Of a DNA stretch of 13,924 nt, positions 1 through 6,683 are shown in pieces (the stretch's first letter is position 1; every line of letters starts with the position of its first letter). Both the position numbers and the translations under genes were made by a program. This stretch comes from Nitrospirae bacterium RBG_19FT_COMBO_42_15 (GTDB lineage: Bacteria > Nitrospirota > CAKKRA01 > 9FT-COMBO-42-15). Location: contig MHEL01000068.1 of NCBI GenBank assembly GCA_001803815.1, forward strand, positions 3,219 to 17,142. Direction: 5' to 3'. The notes beneath the pieces were generated by a model. The model saw only the letters and a list, made by a program, of their open reading frames with translations. It was not told the DNA's origin and did no database searches.

Positions 1-88
1 CTGCCCTTATCATTAATTTGTGGCTTATTGCCTCTGCCTCTGACGGATTTTCCTTTAAGGTAGGAATCAGTAATTTTGAATATCTCAT
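1..88 (-). CDS. proS: Prolyl-tRNA synthetase, N-terminal fragment (cut by window edge)
   Basis: Only the first 29 codons are present; the gene runs off the left edge. The translation starts [13 protein letters not shown] and continues with [14 protein letters not shown]. This matches the highly characteristic N-terminus of bacterial ProS (MRxSxxxIPTLKExPxxAExxSHxLMxRAG). ProS is the cytoplasmic class II enzyme that charges tRNA(Pro) with proline. The start is fixed because an in-frame TAA lies four codons upstream and no other start codon falls between. No Shine-Dalgarno sequence is visible before the ATG, and a promoter-like element sits only 8 nt upstream, so the mRNA may be leaderless. The gene follows the last che-operon gene by 49 nt in the same direction. 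It may be partly co-transcribed but is functionally unrelated housekeeping. Identity is sure despite the short fragment. Confidence 0.92.
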   Translation of the reverse strand, partial: MRYSKLLIPTLKENPSEAEAISHKLMIRA

Positions 89-96
89 GAGGTAAG

Positions 97-125
97 TTTA
101 TAACATAAATGCCGCCGGCTTTCAA
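97..125 (-). promoter_or_regulatory. Candidate sigma-70 promoter for proS
   Basis: On the minus strand, TTGAAA (120-125) and TATAAA (97-102) are separated by exactly 17 bp, close to the TTGACA/TATAAT consensus. The -10 box ends 8 nt before the proS ATG, so transcription would begin at or next to the start codon. It lies wholly in the gap between the receiver gene and proS. This is a pattern match only. Confidence 0.5.
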
Positions 126-137
126 GGAAAGAAATAG

Positions 138-524
138 CTATGATATAGGCGTAAGAAGATTTAATGTCCCTAATAAAACCTTCTTCATTTCCTTTATATC
201 AAAAGGCTTCTCAAAGAAATAAAGCGCCCCGTTCTCCAATGCCTCGTCCTTCATATCCATTGTAGCATAAGCAGAGATTACTATTATGACAGCATTCGGA
301 TTTTTCTCTTTAATCTTTTTTATAAGCTCAAGCCCGTTTATGCCCGGAAGATATATGTCTGCAATAGCAGCATCAATAGCCTTGCCCTCTGACTTCCCCA
401 ATGCCTCTTCACCGCTGCCTGCTGTAATTATCTCGTAACCGTTCTTTTCTAACGCAAAGCTCTGGCGCATGCTGAAGGTCAGCGTCTCTTCATCATCAAC
501 AATTAATATTTTTTTTGCACTCAA
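138..524 (-). CDS. Stand-alone response regulator receiver (CheY-like)
   Basis: This 128-residue protein is a single receiver domain with no output domain. The acidic pair is D10-D11 (ILIVDDEE), the phospho-acceptor aspartate is D56 (AIADIYLPG) and the conserved lysine is K106 (FFEKPF). The YLPGINGLELI segment resembles receivers of NtrC-like regulators more than canonical CheY. The start is a TTG codon: no ATG or GTG is available nearby and a good AAGGAG lies 7 nt upstream. It is the last gene of the che operon, 37 nt after the diguanylate cyclase. It is probably another acceptor for CheA phosphate, or a phosphate sink or protein-interaction regulator. The target is not visible in this window. 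Confidence 0.85.
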   Translation of the reverse strand: MSAKKILIVDDEETLTFSMRQSFALEKNGYEIITAGSGEEALGKSEGKAIDAAIADIYLPGINGLELIKKIKEKNPNAVIIVISAYATMDMKDEALENGALYFFEKPFDIKEMKKVLLGTLNLLTPIS

Positions 525-531
525 TTAAATA

Positions 532-537
532 CTCCTT
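532..537 (-). promoter_or_regulatory. Ribosome binding site supporting a TTG start
   Basis: AAGGAG on the minus strand lies 7 nt before the TTG at 522-524. With no alternative ATG or GTG close by, this site decides the start of the terminal receiver gene. Confidence 0.6.
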
Positions 538-561
538 ATCTCCCTGCCTTATTCCAAGAAT

Positions 562-1485
562 TCAACCTTTATATGCCTTACAACAATTTCTGCCTGATTT
601 TTTGGCGTCATACAGCGCATCATCAGCGGCTTTTATAAGCCCGCCTCTGTCGCTGCCGTGTGCAGGATACTCAGATAGGCCGAGGCTTATTGTCAGCCTA
701 ATGCCTTCAGGCAGTTCTTCTGAGGCGCCGCCGCATTCCACAAGTTTCAGCAGTTTATCTGCCGCTATCTTTGCGCCTTCAATATCTGTCTCCGGAAGCA
801 CTATCAAAAACTCCTCGCCTCCGTATCTTGCTGCGATATCTACAGCTCGGAGTTTTTTTCTAAAGAGCTCCCCCATATTTTTTAAGGCAATATCCCCAAC
901 AGGGTGGCCGAAGGTGTCATTTATTTTCTTAAAATAATCAATATCAGCCATTATACAGCTGAATATATGATTATACCTCTTTGCCCTTTCAATCTCCTCA
1001 TCAAGCCTTTTTAATATATATCTTCTGTTGTAAAGCAGCGTCAACTCGTCTCTTATTGCCATGATTTCAAGGATGCTGTTTTTCTTCTTTAATTCATCCT
1101 GCGCCTGCTTCAGGTTGATGGCATTTTTTACCCGCGCCGCTACCTCGTCAACAAAAATCGGCTTTGTAATATAATCAAAGGCGCCGATATTAAGCCCTTT
1201 TATCTTATCCTTTCTATCTGCCATTGAGGTAATAAAGATCACCGGAATATCCTTTGTTAAATCTCTTGATTTCAATATTTCGCATATAGAATAGCCGTCT
1301 TTATCAGGCATCAGCACATCCAACAAAATCAGATCCGGCGCCGCCTCTTCCGCAATATCTATTGCCTCATTTGCTTTAGTTGTAAAAACCACATTAAACC
1401 CAAGCTTATCCAGATGTCCTTTCAGAAGACCCGCTTGAACAGGGCTGTCATCTACTATTAATATCTTTGCCACTCCTTTTTCCAT
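562..1485 (-). CDS. REC-GGDEF response regulator (diguanylate cyclase, PleD/WspR-like)
   Basis: The protein has 307 residues. An N-terminal receiver (about 5-122) has the acidic pair D12-D13, phospho-acceptor D56 (ILLDVLMPDKDG) and K108 (YITKPI). A short coiled linker (about 123-142) leads to a GGDEF domain (about 143-305). The active-site motif is GGEEF (222-226), a form typical of active cyclases. An RxxD motif (R213-D216) sits exactly five residues before it, the position of the product-inhibition I-site. Predicted reaction: 2 GTP to c-di-GMP, stimulated by phosphorylation-driven dimerisation and inhibited by c-di-GMP. A single receiver makes it WspR-like rather than PleD-like, since PleD has two. 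It follows cheX in the che operon, so CheA is the likely phosphodonor (inference). The start ATG has a weak AAGGGA 6 nt upstream. Confidence 0.93.
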   Translation of the reverse strand: MEKGVAKILIVDDSPVQAGLLKGHLDKLGFNVVFTTKANEAIDIAEEAAPDLILLDVLMPDKDGYSICEILKSRDLTKDIPVIFITSMADRKDKIKGLNIGAFDYITKPIFVDEVAARVKNAINLKQAQDELKKKNSILEIMAIRDELTLLYNRRYILKRLDEEIERAKRYNHIFSCIMADIDYFKKINDTFGHPVGDIALKNMGELFRKKLRAVDIAARYGGEEFLIVLPETDIEGAKIAADKLLKLVECGGASEELPEGIRLTISLGLSEYPAHGSDRGGLIKAADDALYDAKKSGRNCCKAYKG

Positions 1486-1525
1486 AATTAATCCCTTATC
1501 AACTTTTTTTAAAGAAATCGCAGCA

Positions 1526-2053
1526 TTAAATTGCCTTCCTCGCGTCTTCCAATCCTCTTAAAAGCATATCTATTGTAACCCCTGCCGGCATGATATTGTA
1601 TTTAATTGCAATATTTAATATAACCTCTCCATATCCTGTATCAAGCGGAACAATCAGCGCCTCAACCTGCGGCGTTGAGCTTAACAATTCCTTTCCCTTG
1701 ATAAAGGTCGGCGGAGTTATGGCGAAATTAAACCCCATGTCATTAAGCCTTGATACTGCATTTCCTATCATCATATTGGTAAGCTCAGAAAGGCTGTCAA
1801 TCACAATAGGGGTTAATTCTTCAAAACTCATATCATTCATTACCCCTGCAAAGGCTAAGGCTGTTTTATCGTCCATCTCAAGTATTATCCTTCCCTCCAT
1901 GTCGCCTGCAATCCCGATAATAGCCACATTGTCCTTTGTCGGCATCGGCGATTGCCTAAGAGAGGGCGCCCCGTTCTTTATCTCTAAGTGAGCTATTTCT
2001 GACAGAACAGATCTTGTTGATTCAACAAAAGGGTCTATATAGTCAATCCTCAT
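1526..2053 (-). CDS. cheX: CheX-type CheY-P phosphatase
   Basis: This 175-residue protein matches the CheX/CheC/FliY phosphatase fold. The helix DSLSELTNMMIGNAVSRL carries the catalytic ExxN signature as E90 and N93, the pair that positions water for attack on the CheY phospho-aspartate. Only one such motif is present, as in CheX (CheC and FliY usually have two). The length is slightly above that of Thermotoga CheX, about 155 residues. CheX acts as a cytoplasmic homodimer. It lies 23 nt after cheY, its expected substrate, with a GGAGG 6 nt before the ATG. It may also dephosphorylate the other receivers in this operon (inference). No cheC or cheD is present in the window, so CheX seems to be the only dedicated phosphatase here. 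Confidence 0.88.
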   Translation of the reverse strand: MRIDYIDPFVESTRSVLSEIAHLEIKNGAPSLRQSPMPTKDNVAIIGIAGDMEGRIILEMDDKTALAFAGVMNDMSFEELTPIVIDSLSELTNMMIGNAVSRLNDMGFNFAITPPTFIKGKELLSSTPQVEALIVPLDTGYGEVILNIAIKYNIMPAGVTIDMLLRGLEDARKAI

Positions 2054-2076
2054 TTTACGCCTCCATCTGGGTCAGT

Positions 2077-2505
2077 CTACTGTTTATTTTTCTCTTCGTT
2101 TTCTTCAAGCACTGACCTTACTATCTTTACTGCATATTCCACCTGAACAGGCTTTGTTATAAAATGTTTTGCGCCTGACGAGATTGCCTTTTTTACAAGG
2201 TCCTTATGCCCGAGGGAGCTGACCATAATTATAGTTGCCTTCTTGTCCTCCTGTATAATCCTGCCGACTGCATCCACGCCCTCCATTTCAGGCATTGATA
2301 TATCCATGAGCACCACATCCGGCTTTATTTCCTGATACTTTTCAATTGCCTCTTTGCCTGTTGACGCCTCGCCTGCTACTACACCGCCAATCATAGATAC
2401 TATCCTCGCAATGTTCTTTCTTGCAAATTCCGAGTCATCTACAAGGAGAAATCTGTAGGGACTGGAATCCTTCTTTGTTATTATGTTAATTGTCTCCTGC
2501 TCCAT
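2077..2505 (-). CDS. cheY: Chemotaxis response regulator CheY
   Basis: This 142-residue single-domain receiver has a short N-terminal extension (about 16 residues) before FLLVDDSEFARK. Key residues are D23-D24, phospho-acceptor D68 (VVLMDISMPEMEG), the switch serine around S96-S97 (IMVSSLG) and K118 (FITKPV). The pattern VDDSxxxRK, MDIxMPxMxG and FxxKP is typical of CheY. Its start overlaps the end of cheB by 20 nt, and an AAAGGAGGT ribosome binding site lies inside cheB, so translation of the two is probably coupled. Phosphorylated by CheA, it would diffuse to a motility motor or other target. No flagellar switch or pilus gene is visible here, so the target is unknown. The neighbouring cheX would reset it. 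Confidence 0.93.
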   Translation of the reverse strand: MEQETINIITKKDSSPYRFLLVDDSEFARKNIARIVSMIGGVVAGEASTGKEAIEKYQEIKPDVVLMDISMPEMEGVDAVGRIIQEDKKATIIMVSSLGHKDLVKKAISSGAKHFITKPVQVEYAVKIVRSVLEENEEKNKQ

Positions 2506-3616
2506 TCAGAACCTCCTTTCCATTCATTACATCATTTTTTCCCTTAATTGCAAATTGGTTTGGCAAATTAAAAATATCTGTAATCATTTTGGGCATCTCT
2601 TCTAACGAAGCTATCCTGTCAATATATCCCCGTTCAATTGCCGCCTTTGGCATTCCAAATACAATGCAGCTATTTTCATCCTGCGCTATTGTCATGCCTC
2701 CGGATGCCTTTATCCTCCCTATGCCTTCAGCGCCGTCGCTCCCCATGCCTGTCATTATTATCCCAACAGAGTCATTGCCATATTCTGCTGCAACAGAGTC
2801 AAAGAGAATATCTGCAGAGGGCCTGTGCCCTGATACAGGCTGGCTTCTGCTTAGCACAGCGATTCCTCCAAGGGGCATCCTCTTTATTTTTAAATGGATG
2901 TTTCCAGGGGCAATCAGCGCCCTGCCAGGGAGCACCATATCTCCTTCCCTTGCCTCCTTCACCTCTATATGACATATCTGATTAAGCCTTGTTGCAAATA
3001 GCTCTGTAAATCCCTCAGGCATGTGCTGGACAATTACTATAGCCGCCGGAAAATCTTTTGGTATCTGCGGCAATATAAAACTTAATGCATTCGGCCCTCC
3101 TGTTGATATCCCGATTGCAACCACCTTCTCTGCTTTATTGGATAATAACAGAGATTTTTTTATCTGCGGCTGCGGTCCTTCATTATTAACCCTTTTTAAT
3201 CTTGATGTTTTTGCCTTTGCAACCGCCCTTATCTTCTGCAGCAGCTCATTGGCAATGTCCATTATATGAACAGAGATTGCCTCTTTTGGTTTTGTTATAA
3301 AATCTACTGCGCCTAATTCAAGGCCCTTTAATGTTGTTGCCGCGCCCTTTTCTGTCAAAGAGCTTATAAGCAGAACAGGTATGTTGTATTCCTTCACAAT
3401 ATGTGGAAGCGCAGTAAGCCCGTCCATCCTCGGCATATCCACATCAAGGGTAATTATATCCGGCTTCAGATCAGGTATCTTTTTTAATGCAAATAACCCG
3501 TCCATCGCAGTGCCGACAATCTCTATATTCGGGTCCATTGTCAGTATCTGCGGTATCATCTTTCTCATCAACGCTGAATCATCTACCACCAAAACCTTTA
3601 TTTTTTTGCTGTTCAT
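2486..3616 (-). CDS. cheB: Protein-glutamate methylesterase/glutamine deamidase CheB
   Basis: The protein has 376 residues. The N-terminal receiver (about 6-125) has phospho-acceptor D58 (ITLDVDMPRMDG) and K109 (FITKPK). A linker of about 35 residues leads to the CheB methylesterase domain (about 163-350). Its catalytic triad is visible: S171 in GISTGGP, H198 in VQHMPEGFT and D294 in TGMGSDG. It removes methyl groups from chemoreceptor glutamates and deamidates glutamines when phosphorylated by CheA, opposing CheR. A C-terminal tail of about 25 residues extends past the usual end. The gene starts 12 nt after the cheA stop, with AAAGGA 9 nt upstream, and overlaps cheY. Full length with all catalytic residues, so expected to be active. 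Confidence 0.96.
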   Translation of the reverse strand: MNSKKIKVLVVDDSALMRKMIPQILTMDPNIEIVGTAMDGLFALKKIPDLKPDIITLDVDMPRMDGLTALPHIVKEYNIPVLLISSLTEKGAATTLKGLELGAVDFITKPKEAISVHIMDIANELLQKIRAVAKAKTSRLKRVNNEGPQPQIKKSLLLSNKAEKVVAIGISTGGPNALSFILPQIPKDFPAAIVIVQHMPEGFTELFATRLNQICHIEVKEAREGDMVLPGRALIAPGNIHLKIKRMPLGGIAVLSRSQPVSGHRPSADILFDSVAAEYGNDSVGIIMTGMGSDGAEGIGRIKASGGMTIAQDENSCIVFGMPKAAIERGYIDRIASLEEMPKMITDIFNLPNQFAIKGKNDVMNGKEVLNGAGDN

Positions 3617-3628
3617 TAAATGATTCCT

Positions 3629-5740
3629 TTAATGCAGGACTGATTCATGAATCGCCCCTGCTGCCGGCATTATTGCCCTCTTTATAAAAGACGAAACATC
3701 CAATACAAGAACAATTGAGCCGTCACCGAGTATAGATGCGCCTGATGCTATGCTGCTGCCGTTGTCAATCGCTTTTATTACAAGCTCCCTTTTGCCGATA
3801 AGCTTATCCACTAAAATGCCGAGCCTTTTTTCAGCAAGTCCTATAATTAGGACAAAGGATTTGTTTTGTTCAGGCGAAAGCAAATCAGCAGCGTAATTGC
3901 GAGCTAAGCGAAGCAATCCATTTTCCTTAATATCGTGTTTTATAATCTCGCTGAGCCTTATAAGCGAAATAATCCTCTCACGCCATTTCAGGGATTCTAT
4001 CCCGTTTATTGTGCTTATTTCATCCTTTAATACCCGCCTGATCTCAAGAATAGAAGAGAGCGGAAAGGCAAAAAATCTCTCTCCGCTTTTAAATACCATC
4101 CCCTGTATGATTGCAAGGGTAAGCGGCAGCCTTATTATAAATTTTGTCCCCATGTCAGGTATTGTCCTTACCTGAATCAGGCCTTTTAAATCTCCAACCG
4201 CCCTTTTTACAGCATCCATGCCTATGCCCCTGCCTGATGTATCTGTAACCTCATCCGCTGTTGATAAACCAGAGTGAAATATAAGATCAATAGCCTCTTC
4301 CTCCGGCATGTTTGCTGCTTCCTCTTCCTTTATTATCCCGGCTTCAACTCCCTTTTTTCTCAGCTTCTCAATATTTATTCCCTTTCCATCATCTTCTATT
4401 TCTATAATTATCTGGTTCCCTTCATGGTATGAGTTGATCCTGATCGTCCCTATTCTCTCTTTGCCTTTTTTCTCCCTTTCATCAGGCAGCTCAATCCCAT
4501 GGTCAATAGAGTTCCGCAGTATGTGTATTAATGGCTCGCCAATCACATCAACAATCCCTTTGTCAAGCTCTGTCTCAGCGCCCTGCATCTCAAGTTTTAC
4601 CTCTTTTTTCTTTTCTATTGACATATCACGGATGACCCTCGGAAATTTTCTTAAGACATGTTCAATAGGCACCATCCTCACTGTCATTACATCATTCTGA
4701 AGCTCAGTAAGAGAACGCTCAAAGAGGAAATTGATGTTTTCCAGATCTGATATCGCCTCGTCCTTCCCAAGCCTTTCTTTTAATTCTAATACAGACTGGG
4801 TAAGCATTGACCTGCCGATTATCAGCTCGCCCACCAAGTCCATTATCTTGTCAACCTTTTTTGCATCTACCCTTAAGGTCGCATCGTGGTGATGGGATGC
4901 GGCCTTGCCGCCCCTCGCCTTGTCTCTTTCTGAAGAAGCAGGCATAGGCGCAGAATGCGTCCCTGAGGGGGTTTTAAAAGAAAACGGATTAATATCAACT
5001 TTGCCGCTTATTCCGGCAAGCCTGCAGTTTTTTGCGATAATCTCTTTGTCTGCCTTTGTAATAAAGATTGCATCTATTGCATCTGCCTCTTCTATGCCTT
5101 CTTCTTCAATGTCAGGCAGCCAGCGCACAACCTCGCCTAAGGCAGATAACTGGTTGCTTATCATAAAGGCGCCGACAGCCCTCTCCCTGCACTGCCTGTC
5201 AAAAACAATCTTGATTTCATATACGGAGAGGCTGTTCTTTGAAGCAGTTTCTATCTGAAGCTGTTGGTATTCTGTCAGATGCTGATATCCCTCTTGTTTC
5301 TTTTCATGGCTTTCAGCCTTATGCTCAGATTTTGCGCTGATGAATTTATTGATCCTGTCTATCAACCCGCCTGTATCAACAGCATTCGCACTGCCTTCTT
5401 TGATATTTGTTAATATCTGCGCGGAGATATCAACAAAAGAAAAGAACAGATCGCCGATGCCCCTGTCCATAGAGAGCTTCTCTTCTCTGAGCATGTGAAG
5501 GATATCCTCAAGCCTGTGTGAAATATCCGAAAGGGTATTAAAGCCCATTGAGGCAGAGTCGCCTTTTAATGTATGGACATAACGTTGGATGTTTTTCAAG
5601 GAATCCAGGTCATCAGGGCTTTTTTCAAATTTCAGAATCTCTTCGGAGAGCAGTTCAAGAACCTCAGACGCCTGGACAAGGAAAGAGACCTTTAATATTT
5701 CAAGCTCCTTATCTGTTAGGTTTGTAAGATCAGAGCCCAT
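3629..5740 (-). CDS. cheA: Chemotaxis histidine kinase CheA
   Basis: The protein has 703 residues with all five CheA domains. P1/HPt (about 10-120) carries phospho-histidine H56 (RYVHTLKGDSASMGF). A P2-like regulator-docking region lies around 173-250. A Ser/His-rich linker (about 258-287) precedes P3 dimerisation (about 290-355, VDKIMDLVGELIIGRS). The P4 ATPase has its N box at HILRNSIDHG (N410), a G1-type motif at DDGKG (450-454) and GRGIGMDAV (503-511). P5 is CheW-like (about 537-695). It autophosphorylates under receptor control and donates phosphate to CheY and CheB, and probably to the REC-GGDEF protein and the last receiver. It sits 14 nt after cheR, with AGGAGG just upstream of the ATG. 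Oddity: residues 608-617 of P5 are encoded by a palindromic repeat-like DNA element (3893-3918) in a loop. Confidence 0.97.
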   Translation of the reverse strand: MGSDLTNLTDKELEILKVSFLVQASEVLELLSEEILKFEKSPDDLDSLKNIQRYVHTLKGDSASMGFNTLSDISHRLEDILHMLREEKLSMDRGIGDLFFSFVDISAQILTNIKEGSANAVDTGGLIDRINKFISAKSEHKAESHEKKQEGYQHLTEYQQLQIETASKNSLSVYEIKIVFDRQCRERAVGAFMISNQLSALGEVVRWLPDIEEEGIEEADAIDAIFITKADKEIIAKNCRLAGISGKVDINPFSFKTPSGTHSAPMPASSERDKARGGKAASHHHDATLRVDAKKVDKIMDLVGELIIGRSMLTQSVLELKERLGKDEAISDLENINFLFERSLTELQNDVMTVRMVPIEHVLRKFPRVIRDMSIEKKKEVKLEMQGAETELDKGIVDVIGEPLIHILRNSIDHGIELPDEREKKGKERIGTIRINSYHEGNQIIIEIEDDGKGINIEKLRKKGVEAGIIKEEEAANMPEEEAIDLIFHSGLSTADEVTDTSGRGIGMDAVKRAVGDLKGLIQVRTIPDMGTKFIIRLPLTLAIIQGMVFKSGERFFAFPLSSILEIRRVLKDEISTINGIESLKWRERIISLIRLSEIIKHDIKENGLLRLARNYAADLLSPEQNKSFVLIIGLAEKRLGILVDKLIGKRELVIKAIDNGSSIASGASILGDGSIVLVLDVSSFIKRAIMPAAGAIHESVLH
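3893..3918. repeat. Palindromic intergenic-type repeat copy inside cheA
   Basis: The stretch contains ATTGCGAG, then AAGCGAAGCAATC, with partly complementary ends (ATTGC / GCAAT). From memory it resembles the short palindromic repeat (ATTGCGAG...GCGAAGCAATC) found in many copies in Nitrospirota, Dehalococcoides and deltaproteobacterial genomes. It differs from that form at about two positions. On the coding strand it is read without a stop and adds about 9-10 residues (near residues 608-617) to the CheA P5 domain. Only one copy is visible in this window. The family assignment is recall-based. Confidence 0.5.
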
Positions 5741-5754
5741 GCCGCCTCCTTATG

Positions 5755-6654
5755 CTATATGCGCTTATACGCAGTCCCTTTATTAAAATAGGTGAATTTG
5801 AATCTGTCGTCCAATCCCTGAAGCGTTTCTGAATGCCCTATAAAAAGATAACCGCCTGGTTTTAAAGATGCGTAAAACTTGTCAATCAGCCTCTTCTGCT
5901 CCGCCAGATCAAAATATATCATCACATTTCTGCAGAATATTATATCTATTTCACGAAGGCCGTTTTCATTCTTTAGGTTGTGAAAGTCAAAGACAGTGCA
6001 TCGCCTTATCTGCTCAGAGACTGCATAACTTCCATCTTCAACATTAAAATATTTCATAAGGTACTTTTCTTCCACCTCTTCAATTCTTTCTTTGGAATAT
6101 ATCCCGGCCTTTGCAGTTTTTAAGGCTGAAAAGGAGATATCAGAACCTATTATCTCAAGCAGGGGCGGCGTTAACCCGCGCCTATAGTTTTTTTCTACTG
6201 CCTCATAACACTCCATTGCTATTGTATAAGGCTCCTCGCCTGTTGAACAGCCGGCGCTCCAGATTTTAACAGCCTTGCAAACAGCCTTTTTTTTCTCCTC
6301 AATTACCTCCGGCAGAATCTTTTCCCTGAAAAGGTCAAATTGAGGCCTGTTCCTGAAAAAGGAGGTCTCGCCTATTCTGAGGGTATCTATAAGAACAAGA
6401 AATTCCCTCTTCCCTTCGCTTTCGCTAATAAGATGTTTATAATACCTGTATATGCTCCTGATATTATTTGCCTTGAGCCTTTTTATTATCTTTGACTCCA
6501 TAAATTCCTTTTTTGTATCCTTAAAATACATCCCTGATTCATTATAAATAAGGCTTCTGAAGAGCAAATACTCTTCATTTGTCATCTTAGGGCCTTTTTC
6601 GGAAATTAGGTAACCAAAGTTTATGTTAGAAACATTACTATTATAATCATACAT
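5755..6654 (-). CDS. cheR: Chemoreceptor glutamate methyltransferase CheR
   Basis: The protein has 299 residues. An N-terminal all-alpha CheR_N domain (about 25-85) is followed by a SAM-dependent methyltransferase domain. Motif I is seen in IWSAGCSTGEEPYTIAM (about 129-145), an acidic motif in IIGSDIS, and the CheR signature in IIFCRNVMIYFD near residue 240. It transfers methyl groups from S-adenosylmethionine to receptor glutamates in the adaptation cycle, against CheB. There is no TPR extension. The first ATG is preferred because AGAGGTG lies 7 nt upstream. A second ATG (codon 24, MTNEEY) would give a family-typical N-terminus but has no good ribosome binding site. The gene lies 29 nt after the chemoreceptor. 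The receptor lacks a C-terminal NWETF-like docking pentapeptide, so CheR probably works without tethering. Confidence 0.96.
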   Translation of the reverse strand: MYDYNSNVSNINFGYLISEKGPKMTNEEYLLFRSLIYNESGMYFKDTKKEFMESKIIKRLKANNIRSIYRYYKHLISESEGKREFLVLIDTLRIGETSFFRNRPQFDLFREKILPEVIEEKKKAVCKAVKIWSAGCSTGEEPYTIAMECYEAVEKNYRRGLTPPLLEIIGSDISFSALKTAKAGIYSKERIEEVEEKYLMKYFNVEDGSYAVSEQIRRCTVFDFHNLKNENGLREIDIIFCRNVMIYFDLAEQKRLIDKFYASLKPGGYLFIGHSETLQGLDDRFKFTYFNKGTAYKRI

Positions 6655-6683
6655 ATTGCCGCACCTCTATTAACATAGCATAA

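Noticed and set aside
515..937. Plus-strand open frame opposite the diguanylate cyclase
   Set aside because: Antisense shadow of a gene with intact catalytic motifs; no ribosome binding site or family features.
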